DNA of 64,000 bases from an uncultured Eggerthellaceae bacterium (GTDB lineage: Bacteria; Actinomycetota; Coriobacteriia; Coriobacteriales; Eggerthellaceae). Below the pieces are notes generated by a model that was not told the origin of the DNA, ran no database searches, and worked only from the letters and a program-made list of their open reading frames with translations. The DNA is taken from positions 1 to 64,000 of the forward strand of contig CAMOLA010000004.1 of the NCBI GenBank assembly GCA_946618265.1, in the 5' to 3' direction. Positions 34,483 to 41,175 of this stretch are shown here, piece by piece. Each line of letters opens with the position of its first letter. Position 1 is the stretch's first letter. The translations under genes and the position numbers were made by a program.

Positions 34483-35060
34483 GCTCGGCTACAACGGTTC
34501 TGTTGTGCGGCGTAGGCGGCCAGGGAACGATTCTGGCTGCAGACCTCCTCGCGCGCGCTGCGCTCGCAGCTGGCTACAACGTCAAGGTTTCCGAGATTCA
34601 CGGGATGGCCCAACGCGGTGGTGCCGTCACGACGGTCGTGCGGTACGGCGAAGAGGTCCAGACCATGGTTGCCGATATCGGTGCCACTGACTGCATCGTT
34701 TCGTTCGAGAAAACAGAGGCCTTGAGGAACATCGAGTTCCTGAAAGACGGGGGATATCTTCTGGTGGCTGACGAGAGCATCAAGCCATTGCCCGTCGCAT
34801 GTGGACGGGCGAGCATGCCTGCTCGCGTCGATGCCAAACTCGAAGACGCGGGGGCCGTCGTGATTCCCGCCCGTGCGATTGCAGTCGAGGCGGGCAATGC
34901 GAAATGCGAAAACGTTGCCATTCTCGGCGCCCTCGAGCCACGGCTGAACTTCGGCATCGATGTCTGGAAGTCGGTCATCGAGAATCGCGTCCCGCCGAAG
35001 ACCATCGAATCGAATATCAAGGCATTCGAGCTTGGATACGAATTCGCGCATGAAAAGTAA
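34479..35060 (+). CDS. iorB: Indolepyruvate:ferredoxin oxidoreductase, beta subunit
   Basis: 193 residues, the gamma-domain partner of IorA (POR/KOR gamma family). Family blocks are LLCGVGGQGTILAADLLARA, EIHGMAQRGGAVTTVVRYG and ENVAILGAL. It overlaps iorA by four bases, with GGGAGGTG upstream, so both subunits are made in a coupled way. The end overlaps gluQ by 11 bases. Confidence 0.94.
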   Translation: MSSATTVLLCGVGGQGTILAADLLARAALAAGYNVKVSEIHGMAQRGGAVTTVVRYGEEVQTMVADIGATDCIVSFEKTEALRNIEFLKDGGYLLVADESIKPLPVACGRASMPARVDAKLEDAGAVVIPARAIAVEAGNAKCENVAILGALEPRLNFGIDVWKSVIENRVPPKTIESNIKAFELGYEFAHEK

Positions 35061-35979
35061 TGCTGTGGTCGGCCGGTTTGCCCCATCGCCAACCGGCCGT
35101 ATGCACGCTGGAAACATCTATGCTGCCCTCATGTCGTGGCTGATCGTGAAATCGCGCGGGGGCAGCATCGTTTTGCGCATCGAGGACCTTGATGTCGAAC
35201 GGTCGCGTCCGGAATACGCCGATCAGATCATGCGCGATTTCGAAATGCTGGGGCTAACCTGGGATAGGGGACCGTTCTACCAGCAGGGAAGGGATGCCGT
35301 ATACGCCGAAGCATATGATGAGCTGCATGCAAAGGGGCTCGTCTATCCATGCTTCTGCACGCGGGCGGACCTCAAGGCGGCCGCTGCGCCGCATCGCGGC
35401 GAGAAACGCGTGTATCCGGGGACGTGCAGGCATCTCGATGCTGACGACGTTGCGCGGAGGTCCCTCGAGCGAAAACCAGCGTGGCGTCTGATGGTTCCAG
35501 ACGAATCTTACGGGCTCGTCGACCTCGTTCAGGGCGCATACGAGCAAAACCTCGCACGGGAATGTGGCGATTTCGTCATAAGGCGTTCGGATGGCCTGTT
35601 CGCCTATCAACTTGCTTCGGTCGTCGATGACGCGCAGCAGGGCGTCACCTGCATCGTGAGGGGAGTGGATTTGCTCGCTTCGACGCCGCAGCAAATGTAC
35701 CTGCAGGACATGCTCGGCTTTCCCCGTTGCGAATACGCTCATGTGCCGCTGCTCGTCGCCGAGCGCGATCGTAGGCTTTCGAAGCGCGACCGCGATGCCG
35801 GTCTCGACGAGCTCTTGGCACGTTATAAGTCGCCCGAAGCCATCGTCGGCCATATCGCGTACGTGACGGGCATTACGGCGTCAGAGGAGCCTGCAACGCC
35901 CCAAGAGCTGCTCGATGCGCTCGACATGGGGCGATTGAGCACCATGCTCTCCGACCCTATTCAAATTCCCTGGTCATAA
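35050..35979 (+). CDS. gluQ: Glutamyl-Q tRNA(Asp) synthetase
   Basis: 309 residues, a truncated class I glutamyl-tRNA synthetase without an anticodon domain. It attaches glutamate to queuosine of tRNA-Asp. The HIGH-type signature is RFAPSPTGRMHAGN, the KMSKS-type signature RRLSKRDRD, and a zinc site is formed by CFC and YPGTC (about 101-125). Length fits GluQ and is far short of GltX (about 480). The start ATG 35050 lies inside the end of iorB; a longer reading is spurious. The pairing with iorAB has no obvious functional logic. Confidence 0.9.
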   Translation: MKSNAVVGRFAPSPTGRMHAGNIYAALMSWLIVKSRGGSIVLRIEDLDVERSRPEYADQIMRDFEMLGLTWDRGPFYQQGRDAVYAEAYDELHAKGLVYPCFCTRADLKAAAAPHRGEKRVYPGTCRHLDADDVARRSLERKPAWRLMVPDESYGLVDLVQGAYEQNLARECGDFVIRRSDGLFAYQLASVVDDAQQGVTCIVRGVDLLASTPQQMYLQDMLGFPRCEYAHVPLLVAERDRRLSKRDRDAGLDELLARYKSPEAIVGHIAYVTGITASEEPATPQELLDALDMGRLSTMLSDPIQIPWS

Positions 35980-36007
35980 GGGCTTGCAAGGCCACGTTTC
36001 CCGAAAC

Positions 36008-36943
36008 CTAAAGCACGAGCGTACACGTTGTCGATGCGAGGATCGATGCGGCGTAGAATGCCCCGAGGACGATGTTGAGGCTGAGGATTTGCGGCATGGC
36101 TTGCAACCTGTTCTTAGGCTGGAACTTGTTTCCGAACAGCGCCTTTGCCGGCGGGTAGGCGGCAAGCAGCATGAACGGAACGATGATGAGACCCGGCGCG
36201 AACCATATCGCCACGTTGAGGATGATGGCAACGACCCAAACTATGATTGCGAGATGGTACCATGCAACGGCGTTCTGCCGCCCAAGGATTACCGGCAACG
36301 TCTTTCTACCAGCGGGTATATCGCGTTCGATATCGCAGGTGTTGTTCGTGAACATGATGAGCCCGACGCCGATGATGGTCGGTATGGCGATGATGAGCAG
36401 CGTGAAATCGAGGACGCCGGTGAGCACTTGGTAGATTGCGAGCGGTATGAGCCCTCCCATGACGATGCCGCTCACCGCTTCTCCAAGCGGAAGGTACGAG
36501 ATGGGGGACTTGCCAGCTGAATAGAGCACGACGAACAGCGCCCCGACGAGCGCGATGACGAGCGGAGCGAAACCAGCTTTGGCGATCGCGTATATTCCGA
36601 GCACGAACGCCGCCGCGAGATAGCCGATTGCGAGCGCGAGCGCCGAGCGGGGGTTGATGTTGTTGTAGACGAGCACGGCATCGCTCGGGTCGACGTTGTC
36701 TTCGTCGGAATCGGTTCCCTTGACGAAATCGTAGTAGTCGTTGAACGTGTTGACTGCAGATTGCATGAGGATGACGATTACGAGGAGCGCCAACGTCATC
36801 GAAACGGAAACCGGACCCATTCTGGTGGCTGCAGCCGATGCTATGAGTGCCGGCAAGATAGCCGCCGGCCAGGTATGCGGTGCTGCTAAGTTGAGCGCCA
36901 TGCGCGCGGTCATTCGATTGAAAGATGATGCATTCTTTTTCAT
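36008..36943 (-). CDS. UbiA-family prenyltransferase (MenA-like)
   Basis: 311 residues, about eight membrane helices. The two Asp-rich motifs of UbiA enzymes are present: NTFNDYYDFVKGTDSDED and NNTCDIERDIPAGRKTLPV. The second is typical of 1,4-dihydroxy-2-naphthoate polyprenyltransferase (MenA), which makes demethylmenaquinone. No other menaquinone gene is nearby, so the substrate is inferred from motif only. Start choice is hard: ATG 36943 lies seven bases after a minus-strand TACAAT (36951-36956) and has no ribosome-binding site, as in a leaderless mRNA. Confidence 0.82.
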   Translation of the reverse strand: MKKNASSFNRMTARMALNLAAPHTWPAAILPALIASAAATRMGPVSVSMTLALLVIVILMQSAVNTFNDYYDFVKGTDSDEDNVDPSDAVLVYNNINPRSALALAIGYLAAAFVLGIYAIAKAGFAPLVIALVGALFVVLYSAGKSPISYLPLGEAVSGIVMGGLIPLAIYQVLTGVLDFTLLIIAIPTIIGVGLIMFTNNTCDIERDIPAGRKTLPVILGRQNAVAWYHLAIIVWVVAIILNVAIWFAPGLIIVPFMLLAAYPPAKALFGNKFQPKNRLQAMPQILSLNIVLGAFYAASILASTTCTLVL

Positions 36944-37033
36944 GGGATACATTGTACGCCAACGCAAAGGCGCACATGAGCTCATTAGCTTGTTTGGTGC
37001 TCGTGTTGGGCGATGGCGGCGCTGTCGCGAAGC

Positions 37034-37429
37034 CTAGTCGATGCCGACGCTAATCCCGCGGCTCTTGATGAATGCAACCCACTTCTCGAACGAGTCGTCG
37101 CTGATGGCGTGTTCCATGAGGCAAGCTTCTTCCTCTGCAACGTCGCTTGGAATCTTGAGCTCTTGCTCGAGGAACGCCGTGAGGTAGCGATGGCGCATGA
37201 ACATGGCCATGCCGTACTGATAACCATCTTCGGTGAGCGTGGCTTCGCCATAGTAGGGTTGGTCGATGAGGCCGCGTTCCCGCAACGTGCTGAGAGCCTT
37301 GCCAACTGAAGGTTTTGACACGCCGAGCTTCCTGGCGATATCCGAAGGACGTATCGCCTTCTCGGTCGTACCGCCGAGCATGACGATCGCCTCGATATAG
37401 TCCTCGAGGGATTTTGACATCTTGTCCAC
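37034..37429 (-). CDS. DtxR/MntR-family metal-dependent transcriptional regulator
   Basis: 131 residues. An N-terminal winged helix (EDYIEAIVML, RPSDIARKLGVSKPSVGKAL) precedes a dimerisation domain with metal-site residues (EEEACLMEHAIS). The SH3-like third domain of DtxR/IdeR is absent, so the size is MntR-like. The metal (Mn or Fe) cannot be assigned. GTG 37429 is chosen because AAGGAGA lies five bases upstream. A complete promoter with a palindrome inside the spacer lies at 37504-37532 and suggests autoregulation. It is upstream of and co-directional with menA. Confidence 0.9.
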   Translation of the reverse strand: MDKMSKSLEDYIEAIVMLGGTTEKAIRPSDIARKLGVSKPSVGKALSTLRERGLIDQPYYGEATLTEDGYQYGMAMFMRHRYLTAFLEQELKIPSDVAEEEACLMEHAISDDSFEKWVAFIKSRGISVGID

Positions 37430-37503
37430 GTATGTCTCCTTTACCAATGGCTCCAAGAGGGTGGACGGATATCGCACTGCGCTACGCTTCGTCCAACGGA
37501 GTT

Positions 37504-37532
37504 ATGATAGGTAAACATACCAGGAAAGTCAA
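37504..37532 (-). promoter_or_regulatory. dtxR-like gene promoter with overlapping palindromic operator
   Basis: On the minus strand: TTGACT (37527-37532), 17-base spacer, TATCAT (37504-37509). The palindrome GGTAAACATACC (37510-37521) fills the part of the spacer touching the -10, where a bound repressor would block transcription. Confidence 0.6.
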
Positions 37533-37633
37533 CCAAGTACAACTAACGTACAATTACCATGAGTTATCGAACTTTTACATTCAATATTGTCAGGCTGATG
37601 CCGCGTGAGACATGCTGGAAGGTGCCTGAGATA

Positions 37634-37798
37634 CGCGAGATGCATCATGGCAGTATGTGCAATGGGGCGACAAGGAAGCACACGCGAGGCATCACGGCAA
37701 CATGAGCAACTGCCGACGAAGATGCACGCGCGAGGTTTCATGGCAGTGTAAGCAACAGGAGACGTACAAACGCGTATCGTGGCATCTCATGGTGTGCG
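37634..37798. repeat. Degenerate tandem repeat, 46-47-bp period
   Basis: Three units start at 37642, 37689 and 37735, with a partial fourth at 37774. Each begins with a core of the form G-Y-D-T-C-R-Y-GGCA, continues with a TG-rich stretch ending GCAA, and the first three are preceded by CGCGAG. The units differ at many positions. It lies in the 553-base gap (37430-37982) that otherwise holds the dtxR promoter and a terminator; no protein is supported here. Confidence 0.6.
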
Positions 37799-37906
37799 TT
37801 TGTGCGCCACATCGGACGAGCGTTCGAAGGAGCATGTATTGCGTGTGAGGACGTTTTAGCTATTACTGTCAGAATGGATTTAACGCACCGGGGCGTTTTC
37901 GGAGAC

Positions 37907-37947
37907 AAAAGAAAAGGAAAGGACCTCGGTTTCCCAAAGCCCTTTCC
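37907..37947 (-). terminator. Rho-independent terminator after the Gln/Pro-rich protein gene
   Basis: On the minus strand, GGAAAGG (rc of 37941-37947) pairs with CCTTTCC (rc of 37916-37922) around an inner wobble-containing stem with a GAAA loop. A T-rich tail (TTTTCTTTT) follows. Confidence 0.75.
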
Positions 37948-37982
37948 CAACCCGTTAGTTTACATAACATGTATTATCAGAC

Positions 37983-38753
37983 TTATCCAAACAAAGAATC
38001 ACCAGGTGACGCAGGAGGTGCTGGCGAAGGCGTGGTGGAAAGCTGCGACGAGGAGCTTTGGAACAACGTGGACAGATCGCCATTCTGCAACGCCTCTACT
38101 ATCAACGGATACACGGCTATGAGCGATATGATGTTGAGCGCCAACGCGAACACAGACATGATTACGGCCAGCGCTCCAGGACGCCGTATGAGGCCTTGCA
38201 GCGCCGGTTCGTTCGAATAATTGGCGGCAATGCGCGAAAGCCGGCGGTACCCTATGATGGCGATGATAATCGACGCGCCGCTCAATATGACGCCGCCGAA
38301 CAAGAGCGACACGAGAGCCGTGACCTGCGCGATCGTTATGAACCGCCTGGCTGACGCAAACTCGATGGCGTCCTGCTGGCTCATCGTCGAGAACATCTGC
38401 ATGCTCTGGAACAGCGGGTTTTGCGTCGGCGGGCCCTGTTGCTGCGGACCTTGCGGTGGAACCTGCTGGTAACCGCTGCCGTTGCCGGTTTGCTGGTCCC
38501 ATGGAGTCCAATTTGCCTGCTGGTCGACGGGCATTTGCTGAGGATTTGCAGGGTTCCAATTCTCGGGTGGCGTCGGAGAGCCTTCAGGCGCCTGCCAGGG
38601 TTGCTGAGGCTGCGGCTGTTGCTGTCCAATCGCCTCTGTCGGTAGCTGTGGTTGAGGTTGCTGCTGCCCATACGCTTCTGTCGGTTGCTGGGTCGTAGGC
38701 GGCAAAGGCATTTCCTCGGTGCTTTGTTCGTTGCTATTGCTCGTTTCGGGCAT
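37983..38753 (-). CDS. Gln/Pro-rich membrane protein of unknown function
   Basis: 256 residues. The first 115 residues are low-complexity Gln/Pro/Asn-rich, with a duplicated block (PTEAYGQQQPQPQ and PTEAIGQQQPQPQ), presumably cytoplasmic and disordered. A segment FASARRFITIAQ leads into three hydrophobic helices (about 140-165 and 190-225). The C-terminus is Ser/Pro-rich. This layout is common among actinobacterial small membrane proteins, but no family function is known. The start at 38753 is chosen over 38768 because AAGGA lies seven bases before it. Confidence 0.7.
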   Translation of the reverse strand: MPETSNSNEQSTEEMPLPPTTQQPTEAYGQQQPQPQLPTEAIGQQQPQPQQPWQAPEGSPTPPENWNPANPQQMPVDQQANWTPWDQQTGNGSGYQQVPPQGPQQQGPPTQNPLFQSMQMFSTMSQQDAIEFASARRFITIAQVTALVSLLFGGVILSGASIIIAIIGYRRLSRIAANYSNEPALQGLIRRPGALAVIMSVFALALNIISLIAVYPLIVEALQNGDLSTLFQSSSSQLSTTPSPAPPASPGDSLFG

Positions 38754-38915
38754 CAATTCGTCCTTCATCACGATGGCTTGAGCTGGGAATACTTAATATA
38801 CGCCATTCTAAGCCTGTTTAACGCTCGTATTGTGTTTTTGAGACTAAATGGTCAATTACGAATCTATCTCTCGCCATATATCGTTTGGTACGTTCGATAT
38901 CGACGAGCATGGAAC

Positions 38916-39368
38916 TTAATCATTCGACGAGACGCCGCTGCTCCCAAAACCGCCCGAACCTCGGCTCGTCTCGCCAAGATCGTCGGTTTCGGCGAGGTCG
39001 ACTGAAGGAACCGCGAGAATGACGAGCTGCGCAATGCGGTCGCCACGGGAAACGGCGAACGGCTCGTGAGCGTCGAGGTTCACGAGGATGACCTTGATTT
39101 CGCCGCGGTAATCGCTGTCGATGAGCCCAGGGGCATTGACGATCGAAATGCCGTGTTTCGCCGCCAGGCCGCTTCTGGGAAGCACGAACCCCGCGTATCC
39201 CCGCGGAATCGCAAGAGCGATTCCGCATGATATGAGCCGACGCTCGAAAGGCTGCAGCACGACGTCCTCCGCGGAACGCAAATCAAGTCCCGCGTCGCCC
39301 GCGTAAGCGTATGACGGCATATCGAGCGTCTCGTCGAGGCGCTGTATGGGTACGGCGATATCGGCCAT
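38916..39368 (-). CDS. dut: dUTP diphosphatase (dUTPase)
   Basis: 150 residues. It hydrolyses dUTP to dUMP. The trimeric dUTPase motifs are in order: AYAGDAGLDLRSAED (1), LPRSGLAAKHGI (2), GLIDSDYRGEI (3), RGDRIAQLVI (4), and the glycine-rich C-terminal GSGGFGSSG (5). ATG 39368 is one base after the nrdR stop, so nrdR and dut are co-transcribed. The pairing is logical, since both act on deoxynucleotide supply. Confidence 0.95.
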   Translation of the reverse strand: MADIAVPIQRLDETLDMPSYAYAGDAGLDLRSAEDVVLQPFERRLISCGIALAIPRGYAGFVLPRSGLAAKHGISIVNAPGLIDSDYRGEIKVILVNLDAHEPFAVSRGDRIAQLVILAVPSVDLAETDDLGETSRGSGGFGSSGVSSND

Positions 39369-39369
39369 G

Positions 39370-39816
39370 CTATCTGAGCTCCTCGAGGGCCGACGCAAAT
39401 TCCTCTATGTTCTTGAAATCCTTGTACACGCTTGCGAATCGCACATACGCAACGTCGTCGAGCGTTGCGAGACGCTCGAGAACCTTGGTCCCAAGATCCT
39501 TCGAGGTGATCTCGTTGCGCGGCGCCGCACGTAATTCGGACTCGATGCTGTCGATGAGGCCGGTAATCTGGTCGGGCGTGATGGGACGCTTGGCGCATGC
39601 CACCGTCACACCGCGCATGAGCTTGTTACGATCGTAAGTTTCGGATGACCCATCTGACTTCGTCACAAGCAAGGGCGTGTCGCCTAGACGCTCATACGTC
39701 GTGAAACGATGCTTGCAATTAAGGCATTCTCTCCGTCGACGGATAGTGGTCCCGTCATCTGAAGGACGGGAGTCGACAACTTTTGATTCGAGGAACTCGC
39801 AAGATGGGCAACGCAT
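39370..39816 (-). CDS. nrdR: Transcriptional repressor NrdR
   Basis: 148 residues. It represses ribonucleotide reductase genes in response to ATP/dATP. The zinc ribbon MRCPSCEFLESKVVDSR with CLNCKHRFTTYE and the ATP-cone (VTKSDGSSETYDRNKL, then TVACAKRPI) match the family over full length. A GAAGGAG site stands just before ATG 39816. dut follows immediately. Confidence 0.96.
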   Translation of the reverse strand: MRCPSCEFLESKVVDSRPSDDGTTIRRRRECLNCKHRFTTYERLGDTPLLVTKSDGSSETYDRNKLMRGVTVACAKRPITPDQITGLIDSIESELRAAPRNEITSKDLGTKVLERLATLDDVAYVRFASVYKDFKNIEEFASALEELR

Positions 39817-39904
39817 GATACTCCTTCGTTTAAACTGCATTGCGCTAAGGATACCACTTCTTATGCCCAATCAATTACAAGGCTCTATATATTGTTCCTA
39901 AGAT

Positions 39905-39944
39905 GCGGTAGCGGCACACCTGCAGGCGATCATGCCGCTACCGC
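39905..39944 (-). terminator. 12-bp perfect hairpin after the lexA-divergent gene
   Basis: The arms 39905-39916 and 39933-39944 are perfect complements, 12 bases past the 39956 stop on the minus strand. No T-run; it separates this gene from nrdR. Confidence 0.55.
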
Positions 39945-39955
39945 GTGTTGGCTTG

Positions 39956-40333
39956 CTAGCAGCTAAATGCAAGTGATGCTACTGCAATCAGCGTCATGGA
40001 AGCACTTATGGCGGCGATGCTGCGCTTGGTGAACAGCTGGTACGGGCATCCGCGCACATCTTCGAAAAGAAGGCTGCACAGCATTTCGCTCGAAGCGAAC
40101 ACCGAATAGAACATGCGTTTGAGTATCGAACGGAGGGGCTCGCGAGCTTCTGCGGCGTCTGCGCGATCGCACATCAGCTGGATGTGCTTGATGGCGGCAT
40201 GATGTCCGGGAAACGGTATGATCGTCGCACGGTTGCGCTCGCGTACGTCAAAATCTGGCTTGAGAGCCGAAGTTCCATCTATGTAGAGATTAATGGTGCG
40301 CTTGCCTGTCATTTCTCGCTCCTGCTCTTGCAT
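39956..40333 (-). CDS. Small tail-anchored protein, probably LexA-regulated
   Basis: 125 residues of no recognised family. The soluble part (1-100) starts MQEQEREMTGKRTINLYIDG. The C-terminal 20 residues (about 104-124, SIAAISASMTLIAVASLAF) form a single membrane helix, so a tail anchor is likely. ATG 40333 is chosen because AAAGG lies four bases upstream. Its promoter TTGACA-17-TATTAT (40353-40381) and a LexA-type box just upstream of the start are shared with lexA. In Bacillus, Corynebacterium and Mycobacterium the gene divergent from lexA encodes an SOS cell-division inhibitor (YneA, DivS, ChiZ). This protein has no LysM domain and the opposite membrane orientation, so equivalence is only inferred from position. 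Confidence 0.72.
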   Translation of the reverse strand: MQEQEREMTGKRTINLYIDGTSALKPDFDVRERNRATIIPFPGHHAAIKHIQLMCDRADAAEAREPLRSILKRMFYSVFASSEMLCSLLFEDVRGCPYQLFTKRSIAAISASMTLIAVASLAFSC

Positions 40334-40357
40334 AGAACCTTTGTTCGAGTGTATAAT
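40328..40357 (+). promoter_or_regulatory. lexA promoter with LexA box in the spacer
   Basis: TTGCAT (40328-40333), 18-base spacer, TATAAT (40352-40357). The spacer holds AGAACCTTTGTTCGA (40334-40348), a GAAC-N4-GTTC box. Confidence 0.75.
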
Positions 40358-40381
40358 AATGCGTACAAAAGTTCTTGTCAA
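40353..40381 (-). promoter_or_regulatory. Promoter of the lexA-divergent gene with a second LexA-like box
   Basis: On the minus strand TTGACA (40376-40381), 17-base spacer, TATTAT (40353-40358). The spacer contains the degenerate box at 40362-40375 (GTAC-N4-GTTC on the plus strand). A third degenerate half-site box (GAC-N4-GTTCG) lies at 40392-40403 in the lexA leader. Confidence 0.7.
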
Positions 40382-40416
40382 CGAAAATTCAGACAAATGT
40401 TCGAGAAAGGCGAGCC

Positions 40417-41067
40417 ATGGCAGAAAAGGAAACCACGAAGCTGACCAAGAAGCAGCAAGCCGTCATGGACAGCATCAAACGCTGCATCGAGGAAAAGGGA
40501 TATGGTCCTACCGTGCGAGAAATCTGCGCCGATCTCGGGCTCTCTTCCCCATCAACCGTCCATGTGCATCTTAAGACGCTCGAGCAAAAGGGATACATCG
40601 TACGCGATCCGCTCAAATCGCGCTCGATTTCGCTCCCGGCATCGCAGAAGCCGGCCGAGCCGGACTTCAACGTGATTCGTCCGAGCTTCAGCAAGGTCGT
40701 CGACGTTCCCCTCGTCGGCAACGTCGCCGCAGGCGAGCCCATCCTCGCCGAAGAGAACATCACAGACACCATCACCCTTCCGACGGACATAGTCGGCGAT
40801 GCGCCCTCGTTCCTGCTCTCGGTGCGCGGCGAGTCCATGATCGAGGCCGGTATCAACGATGGCGACTACGTAGTCGTCAAGGAGCAGCCGGTCGCCAACA
40901 ACGGCGATATCGTCGTCGCGCTACTCGAGGACGGCGCCACCGTCAAGCGGTTCTACAAGGAACGCGACCACATTCGGCTCCAACCCGAGAACTCGTCGAT
41001 GGATCCCATCATCACGACGGATTGTTCTATTGCCGGCAAGGTCGTCGCGGTTTTCAGGCGCCTCTAG
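40417..41067 (+). CDS. lexA: LexA repressor
   Basis: 216 residues. SOS repressor that self-cleaves when stimulated by RecA filaments. The N-terminal winged helix (KKQQAVMDSIKR, GPTVREICADLGLSSPSTVH) is followed by the S24 peptidase domain: cleavage site NVAAGEP (Ala105-Gly106), Ser140 in VRGESMIEAG, Lys177 in ATVKRFY. The start ATG 40417 lies after GAAAGGCGAG. Operators in its own promoter imply autoregulation. Confidence 0.96.
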   Translation: MAEKETTKLTKKQQAVMDSIKRCIEEKGYGPTVREICADLGLSSPSTVHVHLKTLEQKGYIVRDPLKSRSISLPASQKPAEPDFNVIRPSFSKVVDVPLVGNVAAGEPILAEENITDTITLPTDIVGDAPSFLLSVRGESMIEAGINDGDYVVVKEQPVANNGDIVVALLEDGATVKRFYKERDHIRLQPENSSMDPIITTDCSIAGKVVAVFRRL

Positions 41068-41133
41068 GAGCCTTGGTTTCACGCATCATGCCGGCGTAAA
41101 CAACGTTAAGCTTTTGCGTTTCCTGTTTCTTAC

Positions 41134-41167
41134 GGCGACGGCGCACCTTCGAAGGTGCGCCGTCGCC
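41134..41167. terminator. 34-bp perfect palindrome between lexA and hflX
   Basis: 41134-41150 and 41151-41167 are exact reverse complements with no spacer. It lies between convergent lexA and hflX and probably terminates both; TTTCC follows on the lexA side. Confidence 0.75.
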
Positions 41168-41175
41168 TTTCCACT

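Noticed and set aside
37602..37798. CRISPR array
   Set aside because: The repeats are too divergent, the unit is continuous over 46-47 bp with no constant repeat of 24-37 bp and unique spacers, and no cas gene is present.
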